From: UBA5066 sp048500275
GTDB taxonomy: Bacteria; Acidobacteriota; Thermoanaerobaculia; UBA5066
DNA: 64,000 nt
Reading direction: 5' to 3'
Assembly: GCA_048500275.1 (NCBI GenBank)
Contig: JASNYI010000001.1
Location: 434,001 to 498,000, forward strand
The notes beneath the pieces are model-generated. The model had not been told where the DNA came from and made no database searches. It saw only the letters and a program-made list of their open reading frames with translations. The translations under genes were made by a program, and so were the position numbers. Position 1 is the first letter of the stretch, and each line of letters begins with the position of its first letter. Positions 35,523 to 43,115 of the stretch are shown here, in pieces.

Positions 35523-35716
35523 AGCGGAGGCTGGCCCTTTTCCTCCTCCTGGCGGGGACGTTCGTGGCGGCCCGCACCGTCGTGTCCCAGGCGGTCAACG
35601 GCAGAAACCCCGAGGCGGCGCCCCTGGCCGTTCACGCCGTCGCCGTGCCGCTCGTCCAGCTCGCCTTCCTCGATGCCGCCGCACGCCTCCGTGCCCGGCG
35701 GAAGGGGGCCGCGTGA
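35519..35716 (+). CDS. Small membrane or exported protein between the dehydratase and lpxB
   Basis: 65 residues from ATG 35519, overlapping the stop of the dehydratase (ATGA) and the start of lpxB (GTGA). Two hydrophobic stretches (LALFLLLAGTFVAARTVV and VHAVAVPLVQLAFLDAAA) and a basic end (RLRARRKG) suggest a small inner-membrane protein. No family is recognised. Overlaps on both sides make it a real member of the operon. Confidence 0.6.
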   Translation: MKRRLALFLLLAGTFVAARTVVSQAVNGRNPEAAPLAVHAVAVPLVQLAFLDAAARLRARRKGAA

Positions 35717-36921
35717 GAATCCTCCTGAGCGCGGGCGAGGTGTCGGGAGACGTCGCCGGCGCCCGCCTCGCCCGTGAGCTGCGCGCACGCCGGGCCGACG
35801 TCTCGCTCCTCGGCCTCGGCGGCCCGCGGATGGCGGAGGCGGGCGTCGAGATCCTCCAGGACACGAACGCCCTCGGGACCATCGGCATCTCGGAGTCGTT
35901 GCGGGTCGTTCCGGGGCACGTGCGCGCGTTCGCGTCCCTGCGCCGGCGATTCGCGACCGCGCCTCCCGACGCCGCCGTCCTCATCGCGAACGACATCTTC
36001 CACGTGGGCCTCGGCAGGTGGCTCCGCGGCCGCGGGGTCCCTACGCTCGCGTACTTCCCCCCGCAGGTCTGGGTCTGGCGCTCGCTCGCCCGTGCCTTCG
36101 CCCCGAGCTTCGACGAGATCCTCACCTCGTTTCCCGACGAGGAGCGCGTCTGGCGCGCCGCCGGGGCCTCCACCACGTTCGTCGGGCACTACCTGGGCGA
36201 CGTCCTGAGGCCCGCCACGGACGACGACCGAAGGCGCGCGCGGGAGTCGTTCGGGCTTCCCCCGGGACCCCTCGTGGCGATCCTCCCGGGCAGCCGGGAG
36301 TTCGAGGTGCGCCGGCTCGCCCCCGTCCTCCTCGACGCCGCACGGCTCCTCCACGAACGAGACGGGAGGGTCCGGTTCCTCCTGCCGATCGCCGATCCCG
36401 GCTTCGCACCGAGGATCGAGGCCGAGGTCGCCCGCCGCGGCCTCGAGTCTGCCGTCGTGATGGCCGGCAGCAGCCACGACGCGCTCCGCGCGGCCGACCT
36501 CGCGATCCTGGCGTCGGGAACGGCTTCGCTCGAGGCGGCTCTGCTGGGGACGCCGATGGTGATCGCCTACCGTCTCGCCGCCCTGACGATGGGGGTCGTC
36601 CGCGGCGCCATCGCGATGGGCCTTCTCGACTCGGACACCGTCGGTCTCCCGAACCTCGTTCTCGGCCGGCGCGCGATCCCCGAGCACATCCAGAAGCGTG
36701 CGTCAGGCTCCGAGCTGGCGGCCGCGGCGTCGCGGCTTCTCGGGGACGGTTCTCTCCTCGGTGAGCAGCGGCGGGCTCTCGCGGAGGTGTCGCGCCTCCT
36801 CTTCGCGGGCGGCAGCGACGCGCGCGCGGCGGAGGCCGTCCTGACGGCCGCGGAACGGCGACCCACGCCGGTCTCGTCCCTGGGCGGCGCCATCGTCAGG
36901 GAGGAAGGGAGCGGAACATGA
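35713..36921 (+). CDS. lpxB: Lipid-A-disaccharide synthase LpxB
   Basis: 402 residues from GTG 35713. The N-terminus MRILLSAGEVSGDVAGARLA is diagnostic. Other motifs are LLGLGGPRMAEAGVEIL, AYFPPQVWVWRSLARA, VGHYLGDVL, AILPGSREFEVRRLAPVLL, ILASGTASLEAALLGTPMVI and VGLPNLVLGRRAIPE. It joins UDP-2,3-diacylglucosamine and lipid X to form the lipid A disaccharide. The stop overlaps lpxD (ATGA). Confidence 0.95.
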   Translation: MRILLSAGEVSGDVAGARLARELRARRADVSLLGLGGPRMAEAGVEILQDTNALGTIGISESLRVVPGHVRAFASLRRRFATAPPDAAVLIANDIFHVGLGRWLRGRGVPTLAYFPPQVWVWRSLARAFAPSFDEILTSFPDEERVWRAAGASTTFVGHYLGDVLRPATDDDRRRARESFGLPPGPLVAILPGSREFEVRRLAPVLLDAARLLHERDGRVRFLLPIADPGFAPRIEAEVARRGLESAVVMAGSSHDALRAADLAILASGTASLEAALLGTPMVIAYRLAALTMGVVRGAIAMGLLDSDTVGLPNLVLGRRAIPEHIQKRASGSELAAAASRLLGDGSLLGEQRRALAEVSRLLFAGGSDARAAEAVLTAAERRPTPVSSLGGAIVREEGSGT

Positions 36922-37958
36922 GGACGACGACGCTCGGAGAGATCGCCGCTCTCCTGGAAGGCGAGATCGTGGGCGATCCGGGGACGCCGATCGACCGGCT
37001 CGAGCCCCCGGAGGAGGCCGGAGAAGGCGCGCTCGCGGTTCTGACCGGCCGCAAGGCGCTCGCGGCGATCTCCTCGTGCCGCGCCTCGGCCCTCGTCGTC
37101 CCCGTCGGAACGGAGTCTTCCGGGAGCCCCCTCGTCCGCGTCGCCAACCCCCGCCGGGCCTTCCTGACTCTCCTCGCGCACTTCGCGCCCGACGACGCGC
37201 GCGGGCCGGGCGTCGACCCGCGCGCCCACGTCGACCCGGACGCCGAGGTCGGAGAGGGCGCCTGGGTCGGTCCCGGGGCCGTCGTCGAGGCGGGGGCCCG
37301 CCTCGGCGCGCGCGTCCGCGTCCACCCCCTCGCCGTCGTCTGCGAGGGTGCGCGGGTCGGCGACGACTCGGTCCTCTTCCCCGGCGTGGTCCTCTACCCC
37401 GGCGTGACGGTCGGACGCCGCGTGAGGATCCACGCGGGAAGCGTGATCGGGAGCGACGGGTTCGGCTACGAGCGCGACGCCGGCGGCGTGCAGCGGAAGG
37501 TCCCGCAGATCGGGACCGTCGAGATCGCCGACGACGTGGAGATCGGGGCGGGCTCCTGCGTCGACCGGGCGACCGTGGGCGCCACGCGGATCGGGACGGG
37601 GACGAAGATCGACAACCTCGTCCAGGTCGGCCACAACACCGAGGTCGGCGAGCACTGCTGCGTCATCGGGCAGGCGGGCCTCTCCGGGAGCGTGAAGGTC
37701 GGGCGTTTCAGCGTCCTGGCCGGTCAGTGCGGCATCGCGGACCACGTCACCCTCGCCGAGGGGACCGTCGTCGGCGCGCAGGCGGGGGTCCACCGCGACA
37801 TCGGTCCCGGCATCTGGCACGGTGCGCCCGCGCTCCCGGCGAGCGTCGCCCGGCGCGTCTTTCCCGCCGTCGCCAGGCTCCCCGAGCTCCTCCGCCGCCT
37901 CAGGGAGCTGGAAGAGAAGGTCGCGGCGCTCGAGGGGCGGGAGGGGCCGGGGGCGTGA
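36918..37958 (+). CDS. lpxD: UDP-3-O-(3-hydroxyacyl)glucosamine N-acyltransferase LpxD
   Basis: 346 residues from ATG 36918. It has an N-terminal uridine-binding domain, a left-handed beta-helix of hexapeptide repeats, and the catalytic His239 in KIDNLVQVGHNTEVG at the same number as in E. coli. GSDGFGYERDAGGVQRKVPQ is also conserved. A C-terminal coiled coil (RRLRELEEKVAALEG) closes the trimer. It adds the N-linked 3-hydroxyacyl chain from ACP. The stop overlaps the next ketosynthase-like gene (GTGA), directly linking acyl transfer and acyl synthesis. Confidence 0.95.
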   Translation: MRTTTLGEIAALLEGEIVGDPGTPIDRLEPPEEAGEGALAVLTGRKALAAISSCRASALVVPVGTESSGSPLVRVANPRRAFLTLLAHFAPDDARGPGVDPRAHVDPDAEVGEGAWVGPGAVVEAGARLGARVRVHPLAVVCEGARVGDDSVLFPGVVLYPGVTVGRRVRIHAGSVIGSDGFGYERDAGGVQRKVPQIGTVEIADDVEIGAGSCVDRATVGATRIGTGTKIDNLVQVGHNTEVGEHCCVIGQAGLSGSVKVGRFSVLAGQCGIADHVTLAEGTVVGAQAGVHRDIGPGIWHGAPALPASVARRVFPAVARLPELLRRLRELEEKVAALEGREGPGA

Positions 37959-38971
37959 CCCGTCGGCGCGTCGTCGTCACCGGGCTCGGCCTCGTGACGC
38001 CCCTCGGCTCGGGCCTCGAGGCGACGCTCTCCGCGCTCGCCGACGGGCGAAGCGCCCTCGCACCGGCCACGCTCTTCGACGCGAGCCCGTTCGCGTCGCC
38101 TCTCGCCGGCGAGGTGAAGGGCCTCGACGCCCGCGCGCACTTCCGGGTCCCGAAGGCGTTGAAGCTCTGCGACAGGAGGACGCGGTTCGCCGTCTGCGCG
38201 GCGGCGATGGCCCTCGAGGACGCCGGCTTCCCTGCGGGGCCGTGCGACGGCCTCGGCGCGGCGATCGGGACGAGCGGCTCCGACCTCGGCGCCGAGGAGC
38301 TCTCGGCCGCGCTCTCGCGCGCGGAGGACCCGACGCTCGCGATCAGGGACACCGTCGCGTTCGGCGACGCCGCCCTCGCCGGCCTCAACCCGCTCTGGCT
38401 CCTCGTCCACCTCCCCAACATGGCGAGCGCCCACGTGGCGATCCAGCTGGAGGCGCGCGGACCGAACACCACCGTGATGACGGGGTGGGCCGCGGGCCTT
38501 TCGGCCATCGCCGAGGGGGCCGCCTGGATCACCGAGGGGCGCGCCGTGGCCGTCCTCGCCGGCGGGGCCGACTCCGCCGTCCACCCGTTCGCTTTCGCCG
38601 CGTTCGAGCAGACAGGTCTCCTCTCGGGGCCGTCCCCGCTCGTTCCCGCCGAAGGAGCGGCCGTCGTCCTCCTCGAGGAACGGGAGGCCGCTCTCGCACG
38701 CGGGGCCCGCATCCTCGGCGAGCTGGGCGTCCACGCGCTCTCCGCGGGGCCCCGGCTCGCCGCGCTCGCGGCCGGTGCGGCCCCTGCGCCCTTCGCCCGA
38801 CTCGAAGAGCTCGCCGGGAATCTCCTCGCGGCGCACGCCCCCGCCGCCCTCGTCCTCGCCCTCGCCGAAGGCCTTTCGGGCCCGGTCGCGGCCGTCGCCA
38901 CGGGGCCCGCCGGAGAAGCCTCGGCCTTGATGGTCCTGCCGCCCCAAGGGGCGGCCCGGAGTGCCGCATGA
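37955..38971 (+). CDS. Ketosynthase-like protein without active cysteine (chain-length-factor type)
   Basis: 338 residues from GTG 37955, shorter than the ~410 of FabF. The fold start RRRVVVTGLGLVTPLGSGLE and GADSAVHPFAFAAFEQTGLL match ketosynthases. In place of the active-site cysteine is Trp178 (VMTGWAAG, aligning with MTACAGG in the partner gene at 39363), and neither catalytic histidine motif (HGT, K-GH) is present because the C-terminal part is reduced. Such Cys-less subunits act as chain-length factors in heterodimers with an active KS. Encoded between lpxD and the ACP, it probably pairs with the downstream ketosynthase. Confidence 0.8.
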   Translation: MTRRRVVVTGLGLVTPLGSGLEATLSALADGRSALAPATLFDASPFASPLAGEVKGLDARAHFRVPKALKLCDRRTRFAVCAAAMALEDAGFPAGPCDGLGAAIGTSGSDLGAEELSAALSRAEDPTLAIRDTVAFGDAALAGLNPLWLLVHLPNMASAHVAIQLEARGPNTTVMTGWAAGLSAIAEGAAWITEGRAVAVLAGGADSAVHPFAFAAFEQTGLLSGPSPLVPAEGAAVVLLEEREAALARGARILGELGVHALSAGPRLAALAAGAAPAPFARLEELAGNLLAAHAPAALVLALAEGLSGPVAAVATGPAGEASALMVLPPQGAARSAA

Positions 38972-39366
38972 ACCCGTCCCCTTCCGAGATCGAAGCCCGG
39001 GTCCTCTCGATCGTCTCCGACGCCCTCGACCAGCCCGCAGAGCAGGTCACTCTCGACTCCTCCCTCGTCGACGACCTCGGTGCCGAGTCGATCGACTTCC
39101 TCGACATCGTCTTCCGCCTCGAGAGCGCCTTCGGCCTGAAGATCCCGGAGGAAGAGATCTGGGCGGGGTCCTTCGACGGCGTCGGGGACGACCCCGGCGC
39201 GATCGCGGAGCGGCTCGCGGAGCTGAAGGCACGGAGGCCCGGGTTCCGCTGGGACCGTGTCCCGGCCCGCCCTTCGCGCGCGGACCTCCCGCGTCTCATC
39301 ACCGTCGGGACGATCGTGGAGTACCTCGAAGGGCGCCTGTCCGGAGGGGCCGCGTCGCCGGAATGA
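38968..39366 (+). CDS. Acyl carrier protein with a ~45-residue insertion
   Basis: 132 residues from ATG 38968. The phosphopantetheine site is Ser41 in DDLGAESIDFLDIVFRLE. Normal ACPs are ~80 residues; here a charged, Trp-containing stretch of about 45 residues (EEEIWAGSFDGVGDDPGAIA ... RWDRVPARPSRADLP) separates helix III from a last helix (ITVGTIVEYLEGRL). The ACP overlaps the ketosynthase genes on both sides. It likely carries the chain made by these enzymes. Its special form recalls AcpXL, the dedicated ACP for lipid A long chains in rhizobia, although AcpXL lacks this insert. Confidence 0.82.
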   Translation: MNPSPSEIEARVLSIVSDALDQPAEQVTLDSSLVDDLGAESIDFLDIVFRLESAFGLKIPEEEIWAGSFDGVGDDPGAIAERLAELKARRPGFRWDRVPARPSRADLPRLITVGTIVEYLEGRLSGGAASPE

Positions 39367-40646
39367 GCGAGCGCCGCCGCGTCGTCGTGACCGGGGCCGG
39401 CGTCGTCGCGCCAGGCGCGCCTGGCGTGGACGCCCTCTGGGCGAACCTCCTCGCCGGGCGGTCGGCCGTCGGGCCGATCCGGCGTTTCGACGCGTCCGCC
39501 TTCCCGACGCGCATCGCCGCCGAGGCCGTCGACCCGGCCGGGAACGGCGCGGGCGCCCTCGGCGAAGAGCTGGGCGGCCGCGGGAGGATCTGGGACTTCG
39601 CGATCGAAGCGGCCTCGCAGGCGCTCGCCGCCGCCGGTCTCGCGCCGCGCGGCCCCTGGGCCGCAGCCGCGGGCCTTTCCCTCGCGACGGGGATGGGGAC
39701 GTACGGGCACGCCGAGGTCTTCTCCGCCGCGGCGGCGGGCGACACCGGGGGGGGCTTCGACGGCCGGGCGTTCGTCGAGGAGTACCGCCGCGGCCTCCTC
39801 CCCCACGCGGCCGACCGGCAGAACCCGGGCGCGCTCGCCGCCCGGCTCGCGAGCGCGACCGGGATCGGCGGACCTCTCATCGCGTCGATGACCGCATGTG
39901 CGGGCGGGACCCAGGCGATCGGCGACGCCTTCCGCTGGGTCCGTCGCGGCGAGGCCGACGTGGTCCTCGCGGGGGCCTCGGACTCCGAGATCTATCCCAT
40001 GGGCCTCGCGTCGTTCTGCCTCCTCGGCACCCTCTCCCGGCGCAACGAAGAGCCCACGCGCGCGAGCCGCCCGTTCGACGGCGGGCGCGACGGGTTCGTC
40101 CTCGGAGAGGGCGCGGGCTTCGTCGTCCTCGAGGAGCGCGAGCACGCGCTCGCCCGCGGCGCGGACGTCCTCGCCGAGGTGGCCGGGTTCGGCTCCGCGT
40201 GCGACGCCTGGCGCGTCACGGACCCCCACCCGGAGGGCCTCGGAGCCGTCCTCGCGATGCGCCGCGCTCTCGACGACGCGGGGCTTTCGCTTGGGGACGT
40301 CGGCTACGTCAACGCGCACGGGACGTCGACGCCGGGGGGCGACCGGGTGGAGGCCCGGGCGCTGGGCGAGGTCTTCGGTCCGAGCGTCGGGGGACTGGCC
40401 GTCAGCTCGACGAAGTCGATGATCGGCCATCTCACCGTGGCCGCGGGCGCCGTCGAGGCGATCGTGACCGCGCTCTCGCTTCGGGACGGCCTCGTCCACC
40501 CCACGGCCAACCAGGAGGTGTCCGACCCCGACTGCGCGATCGACACCGTCCCCGAAGGGAAACGCCGCCTCGACCTCCAAGCGGCGCTGTCCAACTCCTT
40601 CGCGTTCGGCGGGCAGACGGCCTGCCTGGCGCTCGTGCGGGCGTGA
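39363..40646 (+). CDS. 3-oxoacyl-ACP synthase II (FabF-like), active form
   Basis: 427 residues from ATG 39363 overlapping the ACP stop. The full catalytic triad is visible: Cys179 (ASMTACAGGTQ), His319 (NAHGTSTPGGD) and His356 (SSTKSMIGHLTVAAG). The C-terminal SNSFAFGGQTACLAL is typical. It elongates acyl-ACP with malonyl-ACP. Its partner is probably the Cys-less subunit encoded two genes upstream. Confidence 0.92.
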   Translation: MSERRRVVVTGAGVVAPGAPGVDALWANLLAGRSAVGPIRRFDASAFPTRIAAEAVDPAGNGAGALGEELGGRGRIWDFAIEAASQALAAAGLAPRGPWAAAAGLSLATGMGTYGHAEVFSAAAAGDTGGGFDGRAFVEEYRRGLLPHAADRQNPGALAARLASATGIGGPLIASMTACAGGTQAIGDAFRWVRRGEADVVLAGASDSEIYPMGLASFCLLGTLSRRNEEPTRASRPFDGGRDGFVLGEGAGFVVLEEREHALARGADVLAEVAGFGSACDAWRVTDPHPEGLGAVLAMRRALDDAGLSLGDVGYVNAHGTSTPGGDRVEARALGEVFGPSVGGLAVSSTKSMIGHLTVAAGAVEAIVTALSLRDGLVHPTANQEVSDPDCAIDTVPEGKRRLDLQAALSNSFAFGGQTACLALVRA

Positions 40647-41344
40647 GGATCCGGCTCTCGCTTCCGCGCCCGCTGGCACGGGCCCTCGGCCGGCTCTACG
40701 GCGGCTTCCACCGGACGCTTCGGCTGGAAGGAGTTCTCCCCGACGGCTCGCGCGTGACGCCCGCATCCTATCCGTTCGGGAGGGAGATCTTCGCCTTCTG
40801 CGAGCGCGACGCCTTCGCCCTCGGCGGCATCCTCGGGCGGGCCCGGTTCACGACTCTCGTCGCACCCGGACGCGACGGCGACTGGGCGACCGAGGTCGTG
40901 ACGTCGCTCGGGGGCCGCGTCGTGAGGGGCGCCACGGAGAGGGGCGGCACGCGGGCGCTCGCGCAGCTCCTCCGCGAGGTTCCGGGAGACCACGGTCCCC
41001 TCGCCCTCGTCGTGGACGGGCCGCTCGGGCCCTCGGGACTCGCGAAGGGGGGCGCGGTCGTCTGCGCCGCGAGGACGGGCCGGCCCCTGCGCCCCGTGGG
41101 AGCGGCGGCGCGGCGAGCCTTCGTCGTCGGCCCGAGCTGGTCGAAGATCTGGCTCCCGTTCCCCTTCTCGCGCGTCGTCGTCGTCGTCGGAGAGCCGCTG
41201 CCCGTGCCGGCCGAGCTGGACCGCGCGGAGCGAAACCGCCTCGCCGGAGAGCTCACCACCCGCCTCGCCGAAGCGCGCCGCCGGGCGCTGGCCGAAGTGG
41301 CCGGAGCGAGACGGGGGGCGGGCGTTCTGGAGGTCGGGACATGA
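40643..41344 (+). CDS. DUF374 lysophospholipid acyltransferase-family protein (LpxJ-like)
   Basis: 233 residues from GTG 40643. The DUF374 pattern is seen: LALVVDGPLGPSGLAKGGAV, AARTGRPLRPVGAAARRAFV and LPFPFSRVVVVVGEPLPVPA. DUF374 includes LpxJ, the secondary lipid A acyltransferase of Helicobacter/Campylobacter. The usual N-terminal HX4D-like motif is weak here. In this operon it most likely attaches one acyl chain to the lipid A or Kdo-lipid A precursor. Overlaps both neighbours (GTGA, ATGA). Confidence 0.78.
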   Translation: MRIRLSLPRPLARALGRLYGGFHRTLRLEGVLPDGSRVTPASYPFGREIFAFCERDAFALGGILGRARFTTLVAPGRDGDWATEVVTSLGGRVVRGATERGGTRALAQLLREVPGDHGPLALVVDGPLGPSGLAKGGAVVCAARTGRPLRPVGAAARRAFVVGPSWSKIWLPFPFSRVVVVVGEPLPVPAELDRAERNRLAGELTTRLAEARRRALAEVAGARRGAGVLEVGT

Positions 41345-42117
41345 GACGGTTCCTCGGGTCCTGGCTCCTCCTTTCCCCCGCGTACCTCGGCGCCGCGGCC
41401 CTCTCGTCCTGGCTCCTCCTGGACCTCGTCGACCTGACGTACGAGGCCTTCGCCGCCTGGCTCCTCGTCCCGCCGGCGCAGGCCCTCGTCCTCTCGGCGA
41501 GCCCCCGGCGCGCGCCCCTCCTCCCGGCCGGTCGCCCCCCGCTCCTCGCGCTCGCGCCTCTCGTGCTCGGCCTCGGCGCCGTCGCCGCGGGGCTCTGGCA
41601 GCCGCTCGACGCGAGGTGGGGCCTCCTCGTTCCCGGGAACCTCCAATGGGTCCTCCCGCGCGCCCTCTCGATCCTCGCCGGGACGGCGTTCCTCGCGGCT
41701 TTCGTCCGTCTCCGAAAGGGACGGGCCTTCGTCGCCGGGCTCGGCACCCTCCTCCTCCTCCTCGGGCTCGACGCCGTGAGGCCGTACCTCGCGTCGCTCC
41801 CCGGCGCTCTCCTCCCGAAGGCCGGTCCGTTCCTCTCGGGCCTCGTCACCTGGGGGTTCGCGGTGACGCTCCTCTTCGCGGTCGCGCTGGCCGCGCAGCG
41901 GGCGCTCGAGGAGACGAGCGCCTGGGCGGCCCGCCTCCTCGGCGCCTCGCTCGCCGTCCTCTTCGGGGCCCTTCACGGCGCTCTCCTCCAGCTCTTCCTC
42001 CACCCGTGGCTCGAGAGGCCCTGGTCGCTCCTCGTCCCCGCCGCCCTCTCCGTCGCGGCCGCTCTCGCCGCGACCGCCGGCCTCGCGGCGCTCCTTCACC
42101 CACGGGAGGCCGCATGA
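41341..42117 (+). CDS. Unknown polytopic membrane protein in the lipid A operon
   Basis: 258 residues with about seven hydrophobic segments (LGSWLLLSPAYLGAAALSSW; LLALAPLVLGLGAVAAGLW; FVAGLGTLLLLLGLDAVRP; WGFAVTLLFAVALAAQRAL). No family is recognised. It overlaps the LpxJ-like gene (ATGA) and the LpxL-like gene (ATGA), so it is made together with two acyltransferases. A scaffolding or substrate-handling role is possible but unproven. Confidence 0.7.
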   Translation: MRRFLGSWLLLSPAYLGAAALSSWLLLDLVDLTYEAFAAWLLVPPAQALVLSASPRRAPLLPAGRPPLLALAPLVLGLGAVAAGLWQPLDARWGLLVPGNLQWVLPRALSILAGTAFLAAFVRLRKGRAFVAGLGTLLLLLGLDAVRPYLASLPGALLPKAGPFLSGLVTWGFAVTLLFAVALAAQRALEETSAWAARLLGASLAVLFGALHGALLQLFLHPWLERPWSLLVPAALSVAAALAATAGLAALLHPREAA

Positions 42118-43115
42118 CGCGCGGCGTCCTTCTCCGCCCGCTCGTCCTGGCGCGCGACCTCCTCCTCACCCTCCTGGCGCTGCCGTTCCTCCTTCCCCTG
42201 CGCCTCCTCCCGTGGAACGCCGCCTGCTCCCTCGGGAGCATCTACGGCCTGGCCGCCTGGGCCGTCATGGGGAAGGCGCGGCGGGCCGGCCTCGTCAACC
42301 TGAGGCGCGCCTATGGCCCGTCGATGTCCCGCGCCGAGGTGGGCCGCGCCGTCCGGGCGGTCTTCTCCAGCCTCGGGAGGAGCCTCGCCGAGGGAATCCG
42401 CTTCTCGGCCCTGCCCGGCCGCGCCGACGGCTCCTGGAAAGCGCTCTACGATGCAGAGGACCCGGCCCTCGAGGCGCAGATCCTCGCGGACCCGCGCCCG
42501 AAGGTCTTCGTCACGGGCCACCTCGGCTCCTGGGAGGTCGCGATGCAGATGGTCGACCTGGCGCTCGGAGGGAGCGGCGCGGCGGTGGCCCGCAGCGTCG
42601 ACAACCCCTTCCTCGACGCGCTGGCGCGGCGCGTGAGGCGCGGCGGCGGCGCCCTCATCGAGAAGCGGGGTGCCGTCGCGCCCGCACTCGCGGCGCTCCG
42701 CTCGGGGACGAGCGTGGCGGTCCTCCTCGACGAGAACGGCGGGCGCTCCGGCCCGTTCCCCCTCTTCTTCGGTCGCCCCGCCTCCACGCGCAAGACTCCG
42801 GCCCTTCTCTCCGCGCTCACCGGCGCGCCGATCGTCGTCGGCGCCGCCGTCCGCCGCGGGAGGCGCTTCCTCTTCCGACTGGCCTTCCTCGAGCCCCCCG
42901 GAAACGGCGACCCGACCCCGCGCGACGTTCTCGACGCGACGGAGCGGATCGTCCGGATCTGGGAGGCTTGGGTCCGCGAAGACCCGCTCCAGTGGCGCTG
43001 GATCCACTGGCGCTGGAGGACCCGTCCCGGCGGGGGCGAGGAGACCTACACCCGGCGCGACGTGGACGCGGCCTTCGCGGCCGAAGGCCCGGCCGCCACG
43101 GAGGTCTCCGCGTGA
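42114..43115 (+). CDS. LpxL/HtrB-family lipid A secondary acyltransferase
   Basis: 333 residues from ATG 42114. An N-terminal membrane anchor (LLLTLLALPFLLPLRLLPW) is followed by LVNLRRAYGPSMSRAE, the HX4E catalytic motif in VFVTGHLGSWEVAM, VAVLLDENGGRSGPFPLFFG and the C-terminal QWRWIHWRWRTRP characteristic of LpxL/LpxM/LpxP. It esterifies an acyl chain onto a hydroxyacyl group of lipid A, using acyl-ACP, here plausibly the ACP of the same operon. Confidence 0.9.
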   Translation: MTRGVLLRPLVLARDLLLTLLALPFLLPLRLLPWNAACSLGSIYGLAAWAVMGKARRAGLVNLRRAYGPSMSRAEVGRAVRAVFSSLGRSLAEGIRFSALPGRADGSWKALYDAEDPALEAQILADPRPKVFVTGHLGSWEVAMQMVDLALGGSGAAVARSVDNPFLDALARRVRRGGGALIEKRGAVAPALAALRSGTSVAVLLDENGGRSGPFPLFFGRPASTRKTPALLSALTGAPIVVGAAVRRGRRFLFRLAFLEPPGNGDPTPRDVLDATERIVRIWEAWVREDPLQWRWIHWRWRTRPGGGEETYTRRDVDAAFAAEGPAATEVSA

